The translations under genes and the position numbers were made by a program. DNA of 64,000 nt from Massilia sp. PDC64. Its GTDB lineage: Bacteria; Pseudomonadota; Gammaproteobacteria; Burkholderiales; Burkholderiaceae_D. This document shows, one piece after another, positions 42,088 through 51,303 of the stretch. Location: positions 310,001 to 374,000 of the forward strand of contig NZ_FMZS01000002.1 in the NCBI RefSeq assembly GCF_900101265.1, in the 5' to 3' direction. The notes beneath the pieces are model-generated. The model saw nothing but the letters and a program-made list of their open reading frames with translations, was not told the origin of the DNA and did not search any database. Position 1 is the stretch's first letter. Each line of letters starts with the position of its first letter.

Positions 42088-44307
42088 TTATTTCGGCTCG
42101 GTCCCGCCCAGGTGCTTCTTGAAGAACGCTTCGATCAGGCCGTACACGTGACGCTGTCCCGCGCGCGACGAAATGCCGTGCTTGGCGCCCGGGTAGGTCA
42201 TCAGTTCGAAACGCACGTTGCGGTTGACGAGTGCGTCGATCAGGCGCGTCGAGTTCGTGAACAGCACGTTGTCGTCGGCCATGCCGTGCACGAGCAGCAG
42301 CGGCGACTTCAAGCCGTCCAGGTGCGCGAACACGCCGCTGCGCTCGTAGGCGGCCGGGTCCGACTGCGGCGTCGCGCCCACGAACTGCTCCGTGTAGTGC
42401 GTGTCGTACAGCGCCCAGTCGGTCACGGGCGCCACCGACACGCCCATCGCGATCTTGTCCGAGCCCGCTTCCAGCAGGCGCAGGGTCATGAAGCCGCCAT
42501 AGCTCCAGCCGAACACGCCCACGCGCTTCGGATCGACGAAGCTTTGTTTGGACAGCCAGTCGATGCCCGTCAGCTGGTCCTCGACTTCATGTGCGCCGAG
42601 GTTGCCGTAGATGACGTCGGTGAACGCGCGCTCGCGGCGCGACGAACCCCGGTTGTCCAGCACGAACACGACGAAGCCCTGCTGCGCCATGTACTGGTTG
42701 AACAGGTTGCCCCACTGGCGCGTCACGCGCTGCGAGTGCGGGCCGCCATACGTGAACAGGAACACCGGGTAGCGCTTCGTCGCGTCGAAGTTGGCCGGCT
42801 TGATCATCGAGTAGTACAGCGTCTGGCCGTCGTGCGCCTTGATGGTGCCGTATTCCGTCGGCAGGTGGTCCTTCGCGTAGTTCGCGTACGGGTGCTGGGC
42901 GTTCAGCTCGTTGTGTTCGAGCCACTCGACCATGCTGCCGTCCGCGCGGCGGATCGACACTTGCGGCGGCGTGTTCGGATCGGAGAACGTGTCCACGAAC
43001 ACCTTGCCGTTGCGGGCGAACACGTCTTCGTGCCAGCCGTCCTGCTTCGTCAGGCGGACCGGCTTGTTCGCATTGCTGCCGTCCAGGTTCAGCACATAGG
43101 TCTGCTTGTCGATGACGGCATCCTTGTTCGACGCGATATACACCTTGCCGGCCTGCTCGTCGACGGCGAGGATGTTGTCGACGCCCCATTCGCCGCTGGA
43201 GATCGGGTGCAGCAGCTTGCCGGACAGGTCGTACAAATACAGGTGCTTGCGGCCGCTGCGCTCGGAGGCCCAGATGAAGGCCCTCTGGCGGGCGAGGAAG
43301 CGCAGGTCGTCGTGGATGCTGACCCATGTCTTCGACGTTTCCGTCAGGAGCGGGCGCTGGGCCAGCGTGGCCGCGTCGACGGCGACGAGGTCCAGGCGCT
43401 TCTGGTCGCGCGACTGGCGCTGGTAGACGAGCGTCTTGCCGTCCGCGCTCCAGTCCGCGCGCACGAGGTAGATGTCCTTGTCGGGACCGAGGTCGACCTT
43501 CTTCTGCGCGCCCGTCGCCGGGTTCACGATCATCAGGTCGATCTCGACATTCTTCGCGCCCGCGGCCGGGTAGCGCTGGTCGATCACTTCCGTGCGGTCG
43601 GCAAAGATCTCGAAGCGGCGCGCGACGGGCACCTGCGCCTCGTCGTAGCGGCGGTAGGCGATGGCGGAATCGTCCGGGGCCCAGTAATAGCCCGTGTGCT
43701 GGTCCATCTCTTCCTGCGCGACGAATTCCGCCTCGCCATTGTGGACGGTGTCCTTGCCGTCCGTCGTCAGCTGGCGTTCCTGGCCCGTCGCCAGGTCGAT
43801 GACGAACAGGTTCTGGTCGCGCACGTACGACACGTAGCGGCCTTTCGGCGAAATCTTCGGATCGCCGACATTGCCCGACGCCACCTTGCGCGCGGCCTCC
43901 GGCTTGTTCACGTCGACGAGGTACAAATCGCCCGCGATCGGCACGAGCAGCTGCTTGCCGTCCGGCGACCAGCTATAGCTCAGGATGCCGGACAGGCTGG
44001 CCGTACGGGCGCGCTCGCGCCGCGCCTTCTCTTCCAGCGACAGGTTTTCGTTCGGGACCAGCTGTTTGGAGTCGACCAGGCGGTGCGTGGTCTTGTCCTT
44101 CATGTTGAATTCCCACAGGTCCAGCTGGAACTGGTTGTCGGTGCGTCCGCGCAGGAAGGTCACGCGTTCGCCGTCGGGCGAGACGCGCAGGCTGCGGACG
44201 CCTGGGCCGGCCAACGCCGGGTCGGCGTGGATCCGGTCCAGCGTCAGCCGTTCCGCCGATGCGGGAACGGCCGACAATGCGGCTAAAAGGCAGAGAAGAA
44301 GGCGCAT
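42088..44307 (-). CDS. S9 family peptidase (dipeptidyl-peptidase IV type)
   Basis: 739 residues with signal peptide MRLLLCLLAALSAVPASA, so periplasmic. The N-terminal beta-propeller (~30-480) is followed by the alpha/beta hydrolase domain with triad Ser602 (GWSYGG), Asp678 (GMADDNVLF) and His710 (AKHGIS). A double-Glu type motif for N-terminal amine recognition (DWLYEEE-like) is represented by AEFVAQEEMDQ. It removes dipeptides from the N terminus of peptides, typically X-Pro. Confidence 0.94.
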   Translation of the reverse strand: MRLLLCLLAALSAVPASAERLTLDRIHADPALAGPGVRSLRVSPDGERVTFLRGRTDNQFQLDLWEFNMKDKTTHRLVDSKQLVPNENLSLEEKARRERARTASLSGILSYSWSPDGKQLLVPIAGDLYLVDVNKPEAARKVASGNVGDPKISPKGRYVSYVRDQNLFVIDLATGQERQLTTDGKDTVHNGEAEFVAQEEMDQHTGYYWAPDDSAIAYRRYDEAQVPVARRFEIFADRTEVIDQRYPAAGAKNVEIDLMIVNPATGAQKKVDLGPDKDIYLVRADWSADGKTLVYQRQSRDQKRLDLVAVDAATLAQRPLLTETSKTWVSIHDDLRFLARQRAFIWASERSGRKHLYLYDLSGKLLHPISSGEWGVDNILAVDEQAGKVYIASNKDAVIDKQTYVLNLDGSNANKPVRLTKQDGWHEDVFARNGKVFVDTFSDPNTPPQVSIRRADGSMVEWLEHNELNAQHPYANYAKDHLPTEYGTIKAHDGQTLYYSMIKPANFDATKRYPVFLFTYGGPHSQRVTRQWGNLFNQYMAQQGFVVFVLDNRGSSRRERAFTDVIYGNLGAHEVEDQLTGIDWLSKQSFVDPKRVGVFGWSYGGFMTLRLLEAGSDKIAMGVSVAPVTDWALYDTHYTEQFVGATPQSDPAAYERSGVFAHLDGLKSPLLLVHGMADDNVLFTNSTRLIDALVNRNVRFELMTYPGAKHGISSRAGQRHVYGLIEAFFKKHLGGTEPK

Positions 44308-44429
44308 GAGGTTCTTGGGTAAAGAATTGGAAATTTATGGTGTGCAACGGCGGAACGATACCAGAGTCGTCCGCGAAAAGCTGTAAAGACGGCGGGCGGG
44401 GAGGAAGGAATGATGGACGAACTGTAATG

Positions 44430-44456
44430 ATGACGTTCGCTGCAATGCACTATGAT
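44430..44456 (+). promoter_or_regulatory. Promoter-like sequence for the candidate small RNA
   Basis: TATGAT at 44451 is a good -10 element; ATGACG at 44430 is a weak -35 with 15-base spacing. Confidence 0.45.
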
Positions 44457-44462
44457 CATTTC

Positions 44463-44544
44463 GTCGGCGCCCCAATGCCGACATTAGGATGAAACTCTCT
44501 CCTAGGGTTACGCCGATGGATTCCCCGTCCATCGGCTTTTTTTT
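44463..44544 (+). ncRNA. Candidate small RNA with three hairpins, the last a terminator
   Basis: This lies in the 240-base gap between two minus-strand genes, yet its terminator works only on the plus strand. Hairpin 1: GTCGGC/GCCGAC. Hairpin 2: TAGGA/TCCTA, with loop TGAAACTCTC. Hairpin 3: GCCGATGGA/TCCATCGGC followed by eight T (44537-44544). CTCTCTCC in and beside the second loop is complementary to Shine-Dalgarno sequences, as in many trans-acting sRNAs. No reading frame is present. Confidence 0.55.
44512..44544 (+). terminator. Rho-independent terminator of the candidate small RNA
   Basis: A nine-base perfect stem with a seven-base loop is followed by eight T. The reverse strand lacks a T run, so it does not serve the MATE gene. 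Confidence 0.9.
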
Positions 44545-44548
44545 GCGT

Positions 44549-45955
44549 TCAGGCCGCGTCGCGGATGCGCAGCTTCGACAGCTGGTTCAGTGACCACGCC
44601 AGCAGCACGGCGGCCACGGTCAGCCCGAGCACGAGGCCGATCCAGAAGCCGGTGGCGGCCATCGGCTTGCCCGGCGACCACGGGAACCAGTCCGGGGCGA
44701 GGCCCAGGATCCAGCCGACGGGCAGCGCCACGCCCCAGAACGCGATCATCTGGATCACCATCGGCGAGCGCGTCACCTTGTAGCCGCGGATGGCCGAGGC
44801 GGCCGCGACCTGCGTGGAATCGGACAGCTGGAACAGCGCGGCGAACAGCAGCAGCATCACGCACGTGGCCTGGACGGCCGCGTCCGACGTATACATGGCC
44901 GCGATCTGCCAGCGGAAGAGGGCGATGCCGATGGCGGACAGCAGGCCGAACGCGATGCACATGCCCGTGCCCACCCACGCGACGAAACGCGCGCGCACCG
45001 GATTGCCTTCGCCCATCGCCTGACCCACGCGCGTGAGCGCGCCGATGCCGAAGCTCAGCGGCACCATGAACACGAGCGACACGAAGTTCAGCGCGATCTG
45101 GTGTGCCGACACCTCGACGACGCCGAAGCGCGCCACGAGCAGGCTGATGACGCCGAATGCGCTGACCTCGGCGAAGTGCGTGACGCCGATCGGCAGGCCC
45201 AGGCGCAGCATGTTGCCGATCTCTTTCCAGTTCGGCCCTTCCCAGTGCGTGAACGGATACGTCTGGCGGTAGGCGCTGGACAGCCTGATCCACACGACCA
45301 TCGCGCCCAGCATCAGCCACATGCCGCTCGCCGTCGACACGGCGCAGCCCAGCGCGCCCAGTTTCGGCAGGCCGAATTCGCCGAAGATGAACAGCCAGTT
45401 CATGACGATGTTGTACAGCAGGCCGCCGATGGCGATGATCATGATCGGCTTGGTCTGGTTGATGCTCGTCGTGTAGCCGTACAGCGCGCGGTAGCAGGCG
45501 AACGCGGGCATGCCGAGGCTGATGATGTGCAGGAAGGCCGAGGCGCGGTCCGCGACGGCCTGGTCGAGGCCGATGTGGTCGAACACGAGCGTGCACAGGT
45601 TCGCCGCGAGACAGCCGGCGACGCCGACGCCGAGGCCCATCCACAGCGCTTCGCGCACGGAGTGGGAGATGCGGTCGAAGCGGGCGGCGCCCATCTCGTG
45701 CGACACGACCGAGTTCACGGCCATCATGATGCCCATGACAGTCACGAGGATGATCGACCACACGGACGTGCCGAGCGACACGGCGGCGAGCTCTTCGGCG
45801 CTGACGTGGCCCGTCATGGCGACGTCCGCCACGCCCATCCCGACGGTCGCGAGCTGGCCCACGAGCATGGGCCACGACAGCCGCCACAGCGTGGCGACTT
45901 CGGTGCGGATGGGATGCGCCGCGGGGGCGCCGGTGCGGGTCAGGTTGGACGTCAT
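44549..45955 (-). CDS. MATE family efflux transporter
   Basis: 468 residues from MTSNLTRTGAP; an in-frame ATG 27 bases upstream is possible, and neither has a strong ribosome-binding site. Twelve membrane segments in two halves are expected; LSWPMLVGQLATVGMGVADVAMTGHVSAEELAAVSLGTSVW and FAEVSAFGVISLLVARFGVVEVSAHQIALNF are typical NorM-type repeats. These pumps expel cationic drugs and dyes in exchange for Na+ or H+. Confidence 0.93.
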   Translation of the reverse strand: MTSNLTRTGAPAAHPIRTEVATLWRLSWPMLVGQLATVGMGVADVAMTGHVSAEELAAVSLGTSVWSIILVTVMGIMMAVNSVVSHEMGAARFDRISHSVREALWMGLGVGVAGCLAANLCTLVFDHIGLDQAVADRASAFLHIISLGMPAFACYRALYGYTTSINQTKPIMIIAIGGLLYNIVMNWLFIFGEFGLPKLGALGCAVSTASGMWLMLGAMVVWIRLSSAYRQTYPFTHWEGPNWKEIGNMLRLGLPIGVTHFAEVSAFGVISLLVARFGVVEVSAHQIALNFVSLVFMVPLSFGIGALTRVGQAMGEGNPVRARFVAWVGTGMCIAFGLLSAIGIALFRWQIAAMYTSDAAVQATCVMLLLFAALFQLSDSTQVAAASAIRGYKVTRSPMVIQMIAFWGVALPVGWILGLAPDWFPWSPGKPMAATGFWIGLVLGLTVAAVLLAWSLNQLSKLRIRDAA

Positions 45956-46018
45956 GATCGGTTTGCTGGGGAAACCGATCATTTTACTGAGGAATGGCCG
46001 ACCCCGCGTGACGCGTGC

Positions 46019-46924
46019 TCACCGCTGCGCCAGGGTCGTCCCCGGCACCGATTTCAGGTAGACGTACAGCGCCCGCATATCCGTCTCGTTCATCTGCCGG
46101 AACGACCCGAACGGCATCACGGCGCTGATCGCGCTGCCGTCCGGCCGGTGGCCCGTGCGCAGCATGGCCATGAACGCCTCCGGCGTCGGATAGCGGTTCA
46201 TCGCGCTGCCTTTGCCGGGCGCCAGCCGCGCGGCGGGCGGCCAGGCGGGCGGGGCACCGGGGACGCGCCCGCCGGCCAGGTCCGTGCCGTGGCAGCCCGT
46301 ACAGGTGGCGGCGACATAGGCGCCGTACGCCGGCGTGACGGCGGCCGGCATGGCCTGCGGCGGCGGCAGCGCGTGGTCGATCTTTTCGGATGCATCCTTG
46401 ATGACGCCGAACGCGTACAGCGCTTTCACGGGCACCGGCACGTCGATGACGGCCTTCACGCCGGGCACGGGACGCATCTGCTCGAGGTAGGCGACGAGGG
46501 CGGCCATGTCCTCATCGCTGAGGCGGCTGTAGTCCTCGCTGGGCATGATCATGACGGGATTGCCGTTCGGTTTGACGCCATGGCGCACGGTGCGCACCCA
46601 GTCGACCACGCGGTAGTGCGCCGTCGTGCCGTTCGGGCCAGTGGTGATGTTGGGGGCGACGATGACCATGCCGCCATCGCTCACGACCGTCCTGCCGGCG
46701 CCGTTCGCGCCATGGCACTCGGCGCACCCGCGCGTGTTGTACAGGTAGCGGCCGTGCTCGACGCGGGCGAGGTCCGGCACGATGTCGAGCGGACGCACGT
46801 CGAGCGCGATGCTGCGCGCCATCTTGCGTTCCCCCAGCACCTTGCCGACGCCGGCCGTGGCGACGCCCAGCAGGGCGAGTGTCGCCAATGCGATGCTCGT
46901 GCGCTTGACCCATTTGCTCACCAT
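46019..46924 (-). CDS. Di-haem cytochrome c family protein
   Basis: 301 residues with AAGGAGG upstream and an N-terminal signal or anchor (~9-27). Two c-type haem sites, CAECH near residue 68 and CTGCH near 203, each have a later Met ligand candidate. The layout resembles the cytochrome subunit of membrane dehydrogenases (alcohol or sugar type), but no dehydrogenase gene is adjacent. It acts in periplasmic electron transfer; the donor is unknown. Confidence 0.9.
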   Translation of the reverse strand: MVSKWVKRTSIALATLALLGVATAGVGKVLGERKMARSIALDVRPLDIVPDLARVEHGRYLYNTRGCAECHGANGAGRTVVSDGGMVIVAPNITTGPNGTTAHYRVVDWVRTVRHGVKPNGNPVMIMPSEDYSRLSDEDMAALVAYLEQMRPVPGVKAVIDVPVPVKALYAFGVIKDASEKIDHALPPPQAMPAAVTPAYGAYVAATCTGCHGTDLAGGRVPGAPPAWPPAARLAPGKGSAMNRYPTPEAFMAMLRTGHRPDGSAISAVMPFGSFRQMNETDMRALYVYLKSVPGTTLAQR

Positions 46925-47054
46925 GTCTCCCTCCTTGTTGGACGAACGGCAACCTGAGGAATCTAGCACTGCCGTTCGTGGCCGGATACTGGTTGAAATG
47001 CTAATTACGGCCAAAGAGACGTGACGAGGCATGCATCAAGCATGCGTCATTGAT

Positions 47055-47939
47055 TTACTTCGTCGTGAAGTTGGTGAGCCACTGCAGATTGGTGTCCTTG
47101 CTCCAGTTCGCCGTGCCGTTGTTCCAGTTGCTGTCCAGGCTGTTCTGGCTGCCGAAGCAGTCGCCGGACGCGCGCATGTAGCAGTGATCGGCCGAGCCGT
47201 CCGCGACCTGGCTGTTTTTCACGATGATCCAGCCGCTGCCGTTGGCGTTCGTGCAGGCGGTGGACCCGGCCGCGCAGGTCAGCCCCGTCACGTTCTGCAG
47301 CGAGGACTGGACCGCGGACTGCGTCCCGCCCGCGAAATTATCCCGTTCGCCGTCGACGGCGCGCAGCCGGTCGCTGGGCAGCGACCGCTTGCCGTTCGAG
47401 ACGCAGCTCGACAGGTCGTACGTGGAATACACGTTGCTCATGCCCGTGCCGTAGGCGGCCTGCACGCGCGCGTCGTAGTTCTTCGCGAGCAGCGCGAGGA
47501 TGGATCCCTGGCTGAACCCGCCAACGACGATGCCCTTGCTGCAATCGGCCTTCGCGCGCGCGCACAGCTGCGACACGGCGCTCAGCGTGCTGTTCGGATT
47601 GAACACGCAGCTCGATTTGCCGCTCAACACGGAGCACGTGCCGAACTGGGACTCCGCGTAATCGACGGTGGCCGCGACATAGCCCTTGCTTGCCATGGCG
47701 TTCACGGCCGCCATGGCCGCCGCATTGTTGTACGTCTCGTTCGTGCCGACGAGGTAGATGAACACGGGGAACGGTCCCGTCCCGGACGGCTCCACGCCGG
47801 CGATGCTGTAGCTCATCGAACACGAGCCGCCCGTGGTGCTTGCGCCGTTGTAGGTGCCGGCGAAGTTCGTTTGCGCGATGGCGCCGGCGGCGGCCAGCAT
47901 GCCTGCGATGAAGAAGGATACGGTCCGTTTGGTGTGCAT
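47055..47939 (-). CDS. Secreted alpha/beta hydrolase-like protein
   Basis: 294 residues from MHTKRTVSFFIAGMLAAAGAIAQ, a signal peptide. The nucleophile elbow VVGGFSQGSIL is near residue 137, preceded by FPVFIYLVGTNE for the oxyanion region and YVAATVDYAE. Eleven or so cysteines suggest several disulfides. The enzyme is probably an esterase or depolymerase acting outside the cytoplasm; the acid and His of the triad are less clear (DADHCY-type region). CGGAGAC supports the start. Confidence 0.72.
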   Translation of the reverse strand: MHTKRTVSFFIAGMLAAAGAIAQTNFAGTYNGASTTGGSCSMSYSIAGVEPSGTGPFPVFIYLVGTNETYNNAAAMAAVNAMASKGYVAATVDYAESQFGTCSVLSGKSSCVFNPNSTLSAVSQLCARAKADCSKGIVVGGFSQGSILALLAKNYDARVQAAYGTGMSNVYSTYDLSSCVSNGKRSLPSDRLRAVDGERDNFAGGTQSAVQSSLQNVTGLTCAAGSTACTNANGSGWIIVKNSQVADGSADHCYMRASGDCFGSQNSLDSNWNNGTANWSKDTNLQWLTNFTTK

Positions 47940-48051
47940 CGTCTGTCTCCGTTTGTCATGGATGAGTGACATACGATGCTAGGCGGTCGGTATGCATGCC
48001 TCAAGCGGCGCGCCATGGCGTCAGGAGACAATCGAGAGCCTTTCCGAGCCT

Positions 48052-48414
48052 TCATGCGGTCAACAGGAAACACGCAGCCATGACGGCATACACGGCAAGC
48101 GTGCCGCGCAGGAGATACATCGAGAAGTGTGCCTTGTATTTCGGTTTGCAGTCGCCGTCAGTGCAGGCGAGCAGAACGACGTAGATGCCGAGGGGAATTG
48201 GCGCGGCGACCGACCACCAGTTGGAAATATCCGGGAAGTTCTCATGGACCGCCATGGAAACGAGAGGCATCGCAAACAGCCCGCAAGCGACGCGGTCGCC
48301 CACTGCCTTGATCGGCTGTCCCTGGCCATCCTTTCCCCACAGGACGCCGAGGACGCAGGCCGCGACGAACAGCGCCGCGGCCAGGCCAAGGCCGTTTTCG
48401 AAGAGCTCGTCCAT
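48052..48414 (-). CDS. Small integral membrane protein
   Basis: 120 residues with four hydrophobic segments (~7-26, ~42-55, ~68-84, ~98-118). The loop CTDGDCKPKYKAHFS has two cysteines. No family recognised. It is convergent with nothing and faces the cbpA gene divergently. Coding bias is slightly less GC-rich than the neighbours. Confidence 0.65.
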   Translation of the reverse strand: MDELFENGLGLAAALFVAACVLGVLWGKDGQGQPIKAVGDRVACGLFAMPLVSMAVHENFPDISNWWSVAAPIPLGIYVVLLACTDGDCKPKYKAHFSMYLLRGTLAVYAVMAACFLLTA

Positions 48415-48550
48415 GTCCGCCTCCGGGTCCGGATATGTGCAACTGACAGCAGCCGCAGGAAAAAGTGCCTGGGGATGAGTAGTTGAAAAGCAAGCCGTCC
48501 GTCACAACATATCGGTCAATCAACCATCCAACCGATCCAGGAGCAAGCTC

Positions 48551-49489
48551 GTGGAATACAAGGACTATTACCAGACGCTTGGTGTCGAAAAGACCGCGAC
48601 CCAGGACGACATCAAGAAGGCTTACCGCAAGCTGGTGCGGCAATACCACCCCGACGTCAGCAAGCACAAGGACGCGGACACGAAGACCAAGGAAATCAAC
48701 GAGGCCTACGACGTGCTGGGCGACCCCGAGAAGCGGGCCGCCTACGACGAACTGGGCCGCGGGCACCGCCCCGGCCAGGGTTTCCAGCCCCCGCCGGACT
48801 GGGGCACGCAGTTCGATTTCGGCGGCGCCGGCGCGGACGATTTCTTCAACGACCTGTTCGCCCACGTGGGCAGGCGCACACGCGCGGGCGCCGGCGGGCA
48901 TGGGGGCGGCGGCGGGTTCCAGATGCCCGGCGAGGACATCCACGCGACGATGTCCATCGACCTGCGCGACGCCTACCAGGGCGCCACGCGCACGATCAGC
49001 CTGCGCGTCCCGCAACACGACGCGCAGGGCCGCACGACCATGCAGGACAAGACCCTCAGCGTGAACATCCCGAAAGGCGTCACGCCGGGCCAGCAGCTGC
49101 GCATGCGCGGGCAGGGGCATCCGGGTTTCGGTGGCGGGCCGGCCGGCGACCTGTACCTGGAAATCCAGCTGAACCCCGACCCGCGTTACCGCGTCGAAGG
49201 GACACACGTGTATCAGGACGTGCCGGTCGCGCCGTGGGAAGCGGCGCTCGGCGCGAGCATCTCGGTGCCCACGCCGTCCGGCACGGTCGAGGTGACGGTG
49301 CCGCCGGGGTCGCAGAGCGGACGCAAGCTGCGTTTGAAAGGACGCGGCATTCCGGCGAAGACGCCGGGCGACTTGTACCTGATGCTGAACGTGGTGCTGC
49401 CGCCCGCCACCAGCGACCGTGCGCGCGAGCTCTACCAGGCGATGGCGCGCGACCTTGCCTTCAATCCACGCGAACGCATAGGAGCCTGA
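48551..49489 (+). CDS. cbpA: Curved DNA-binding protein / DnaJ-class co-chaperone
   Basis: 312 residues with GTG start and AGGAG eight bases upstream. The J domain (~3-67) has the HPD motif in QYHPDVSK. There is no zinc-finger domain, so it is CbpA type and not DnaJ. A Gly-rich linker leads to C-terminal domains I and II (~115-300: DIHATMSIDLRDAYQGATRTISLRV, GTVEVTVPPGSQSGRKLRLKGRGIP). It stimulates DnaK and binds DNA in stationary phase. The modulator gene cbpM follows. Confidence 0.94.
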   Translation: MEYKDYYQTLGVEKTATQDDIKKAYRKLVRQYHPDVSKHKDADTKTKEINEAYDVLGDPEKRAAYDELGRGHRPGQGFQPPPDWGTQFDFGGAGADDFFNDLFAHVGRRTRAGAGGHGGGGGFQMPGEDIHATMSIDLRDAYQGATRTISLRVPQHDAQGRTTMQDKTLSVNIPKGVTPGQQLRMRGQGHPGFGGGPAGDLYLEIQLNPDPRYRVEGTHVYQDVPVAPWEAALGASISVPTPSGTVEVTVPPGSQSGRKLRLKGRGIPAKTPGDLYLMLNVVLPPATSDRARELYQAMARDLAFNPRERIGA

Positions 49490-49492
49490 ACG

Positions 49493-49801
49493 ATGCATGA
49501 CGATATTCTCACCGGCGTGCTGCTGGACGACGTGGCGCTGACGCTCGACGAACTGGCGCGCGCCTGCAACGTGGAGCCCGACTGGGTCGTGCGCCACGTG
49601 CAGGCGGGCGTGCTGGGCGGCGAGGCCAGCGTGCAGGTGACGAGCTGGCGTTTCCGCAGCGGCGACCTGGCCCGCGCCCGGCGGCTGCTGCGCGTCGAAC
49701 GCGACTTCGACGCCAACGAGGACCTCGCCGCGCTCGTCGTCGACATGGCCGACGAGATCCGCCGCCTGCGCGCCCGCATGCGCGTGCTCGGCATCGAATG
49801 A
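49493..49801 (+). CDS. cbpM: Chaperone modulator CbpM
   Basis: 102 residues, four bases after cbpA, with GGAG in the end of that gene. The MerR-like helical sequence (ALTLDELARACNVEPDWVVRHVQAGVL, RRLLRVERDFDANEDLAALVVDMADEIRRLRARM) matches CbpM, which binds the J domain of CbpA and inhibits it. The pair is a standard operon. Confidence 0.92.
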   Translation: MHDDILTGVLLDDVALTLDELARACNVEPDWVVRHVQAGVLGGEASVQVTSWRFRSGDLARARRLLRVERDFDANEDLAALVVDMADEIRRLRARMRVLGIE

Positions 49802-49887
49802 GGTCCGGCCGGCGCCTTCGCGCCGGTCTTTTGGCGGGCGCGGCGGATCACGGTGTGCGCTAGACTCCCCGTGCTATCTTGCCGCCT

Positions 49888-51219
49888 ATGCTCAAACTAC
49901 CGACCAACGCCACCGCTCCGTTCTGCCCATCCGAGGTGTCCGGCACCGTCAACGTGCCGGAGAACGATCCGTTGTGGAAAAAGATCCTGCGCTATGCCGG
50001 CCCCGGCCTGCTGGTGTCGGTCGGCTACATGGACCCGGGCAACTGGGCGACCGCCATCCAGGGCGGCTCGCAATTCGGCTACGACCTGCTGTTCGTCGTC
50101 GTGCTGTCCAGCCTGGCGGCCATCGTGTTGCAATGCCTGAGCATGCGGCTCGGCATCGTCACGGGCAAGGATCTCGCCGTACATTGCCGCGAACAGTATT
50201 CGCCGGTGCATGCGAAAGGGTTGTGGGTGTTCGCCGAGCTGTCGATCATCGCCTGCGACCTGGCCGAAGTGCTCGGTTGCGCGCTCGCGTTCCACCTGCT
50301 GCTGGGCGTGTCGCTGCCCGTCGGCGTGGCGCTCACGGCCCTCGACACCATCATCGTGCTGGGCCTGAAAGGGAAGGGTTTCCGGCAACTGGAAGCCATC
50401 GTGCTGGCCCTGATCGCGACGATCGGGATCTGCCTCTTTGCCGAACTGTTCCTCGTCGACCCGGACCCGCGCGCCGTCCTGGCGGGCCTCGTGCCGTCGC
50501 TGGAAAAACTGGGCCAGCGCGACGCCTTGTATCTCGCGATCGGCATCCTGGGCGCCACCGTCATGCCGCACAACCTGTACCTGCATTCGTCCGTCGTGCA
50601 GACGCGCATCCTGCGCCACGACCTCAACCAGGACGGCGCCCACCTCGCCGAAGCGATCCGGCTGTCGCGCATCGACACGGTCGTGTCCTTGTTCCTGGCG
50701 CTGTTCATCAACGGCGCGATCCTCGTGCTGGCCGCCGCCGCGTTCTATAAACCGGGCGGCGGCAACGTGATGGACATCGACCAGGCCTATTACCTGCTCG
50801 CCCCCGTCGCGGGCACGGCCGCCGCCGCGATCCTGTTCGGCCTGGCGCTGCTGGCATCCGGCCAGAGCTCGACGTTCACGGGCACCATCGCCGGCCAGGT
50901 CATCATGGAAGGTTTTTTGAAACTGAGGATTCCCTGCTGGCAGCGGCGCCTGATCACGCGCGGGCTGGCGCTGGGGCCGGCGATGGTCGGCGTGCTCACG
51001 CTGGGCGACCATGCGATCGGCAAGATGCTCGTCGGCAGCCAGGTCGTGCTGAGCCTGCAATTGCCGTTTGCCATGTACCCGCTGATCCGCCTGACGGGGC
51101 GCGGCGACCTGATGGGGCAGTTCGTCAACAAATGGTGGACGACGGCGTTGTCGTGGTTCCTGTTCGTCGTGATTTCTTCCGCCAACCTGTGGATGGTGTG
51201 GCAGGCACTGTTTGCCTGA
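49888..51219 (+). CDS. mntH: Nramp family divalent metal transporter
   Basis: 443 residues from MLKLPTNATAP. The metal-binding DPGNWAT in the first membrane segment and ATVMPHNLYLHS in the sixth identify Nramp. Eleven membrane segments are expected. It imports Mn2+ (or Fe2+) with protons. No Fur or MntR operator was evident by eye. The start has no good ribosome-binding site; a TTG nine bases earlier is possible. Confidence 0.94.
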   Translation: MLKLPTNATAPFCPSEVSGTVNVPENDPLWKKILRYAGPGLLVSVGYMDPGNWATAIQGGSQFGYDLLFVVVLSSLAAIVLQCLSMRLGIVTGKDLAVHCREQYSPVHAKGLWVFAELSIIACDLAEVLGCALAFHLLLGVSLPVGVALTALDTIIVLGLKGKGFRQLEAIVLALIATIGICLFAELFLVDPDPRAVLAGLVPSLEKLGQRDALYLAIGILGATVMPHNLYLHSSVVQTRILRHDLNQDGAHLAEAIRLSRIDTVVSLFLALFINGAILVLAAAAFYKPGGGNVMDIDQAYYLLAPVAGTAAAAILFGLALLASGQSSTFTGTIAGQVIMEGFLKLRIPCWQRRLITRGLALGPAMVGVLTLGDHAIGKMLVGSQVVLSLQLPFAMYPLIRLTGRGDLMGQFVNKWWTTALSWFLFVVISSANLWMVWQALFA

Positions 51220-51303
51220 ACGCATGCGCGCGCCGGTCCGGATCGGCCAACCCTAAAATGCGCTTCCTGCTTAGCTATTTCTAAACGCTGACACGGAGGA
51301 CAC

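Noticed and set aside
41641..44286. An 881-codon open frame on the plus strand
   Set aside because: Antisense to the AI-2E and S9 peptidase genes, with shadow-type composition and no recognisable domain.
45101..46957. A 618-codon open frame on the plus strand
   Set aside because: Antisense to the MATE and cytochrome c genes; low-complexity His/Arg/Asp composition.
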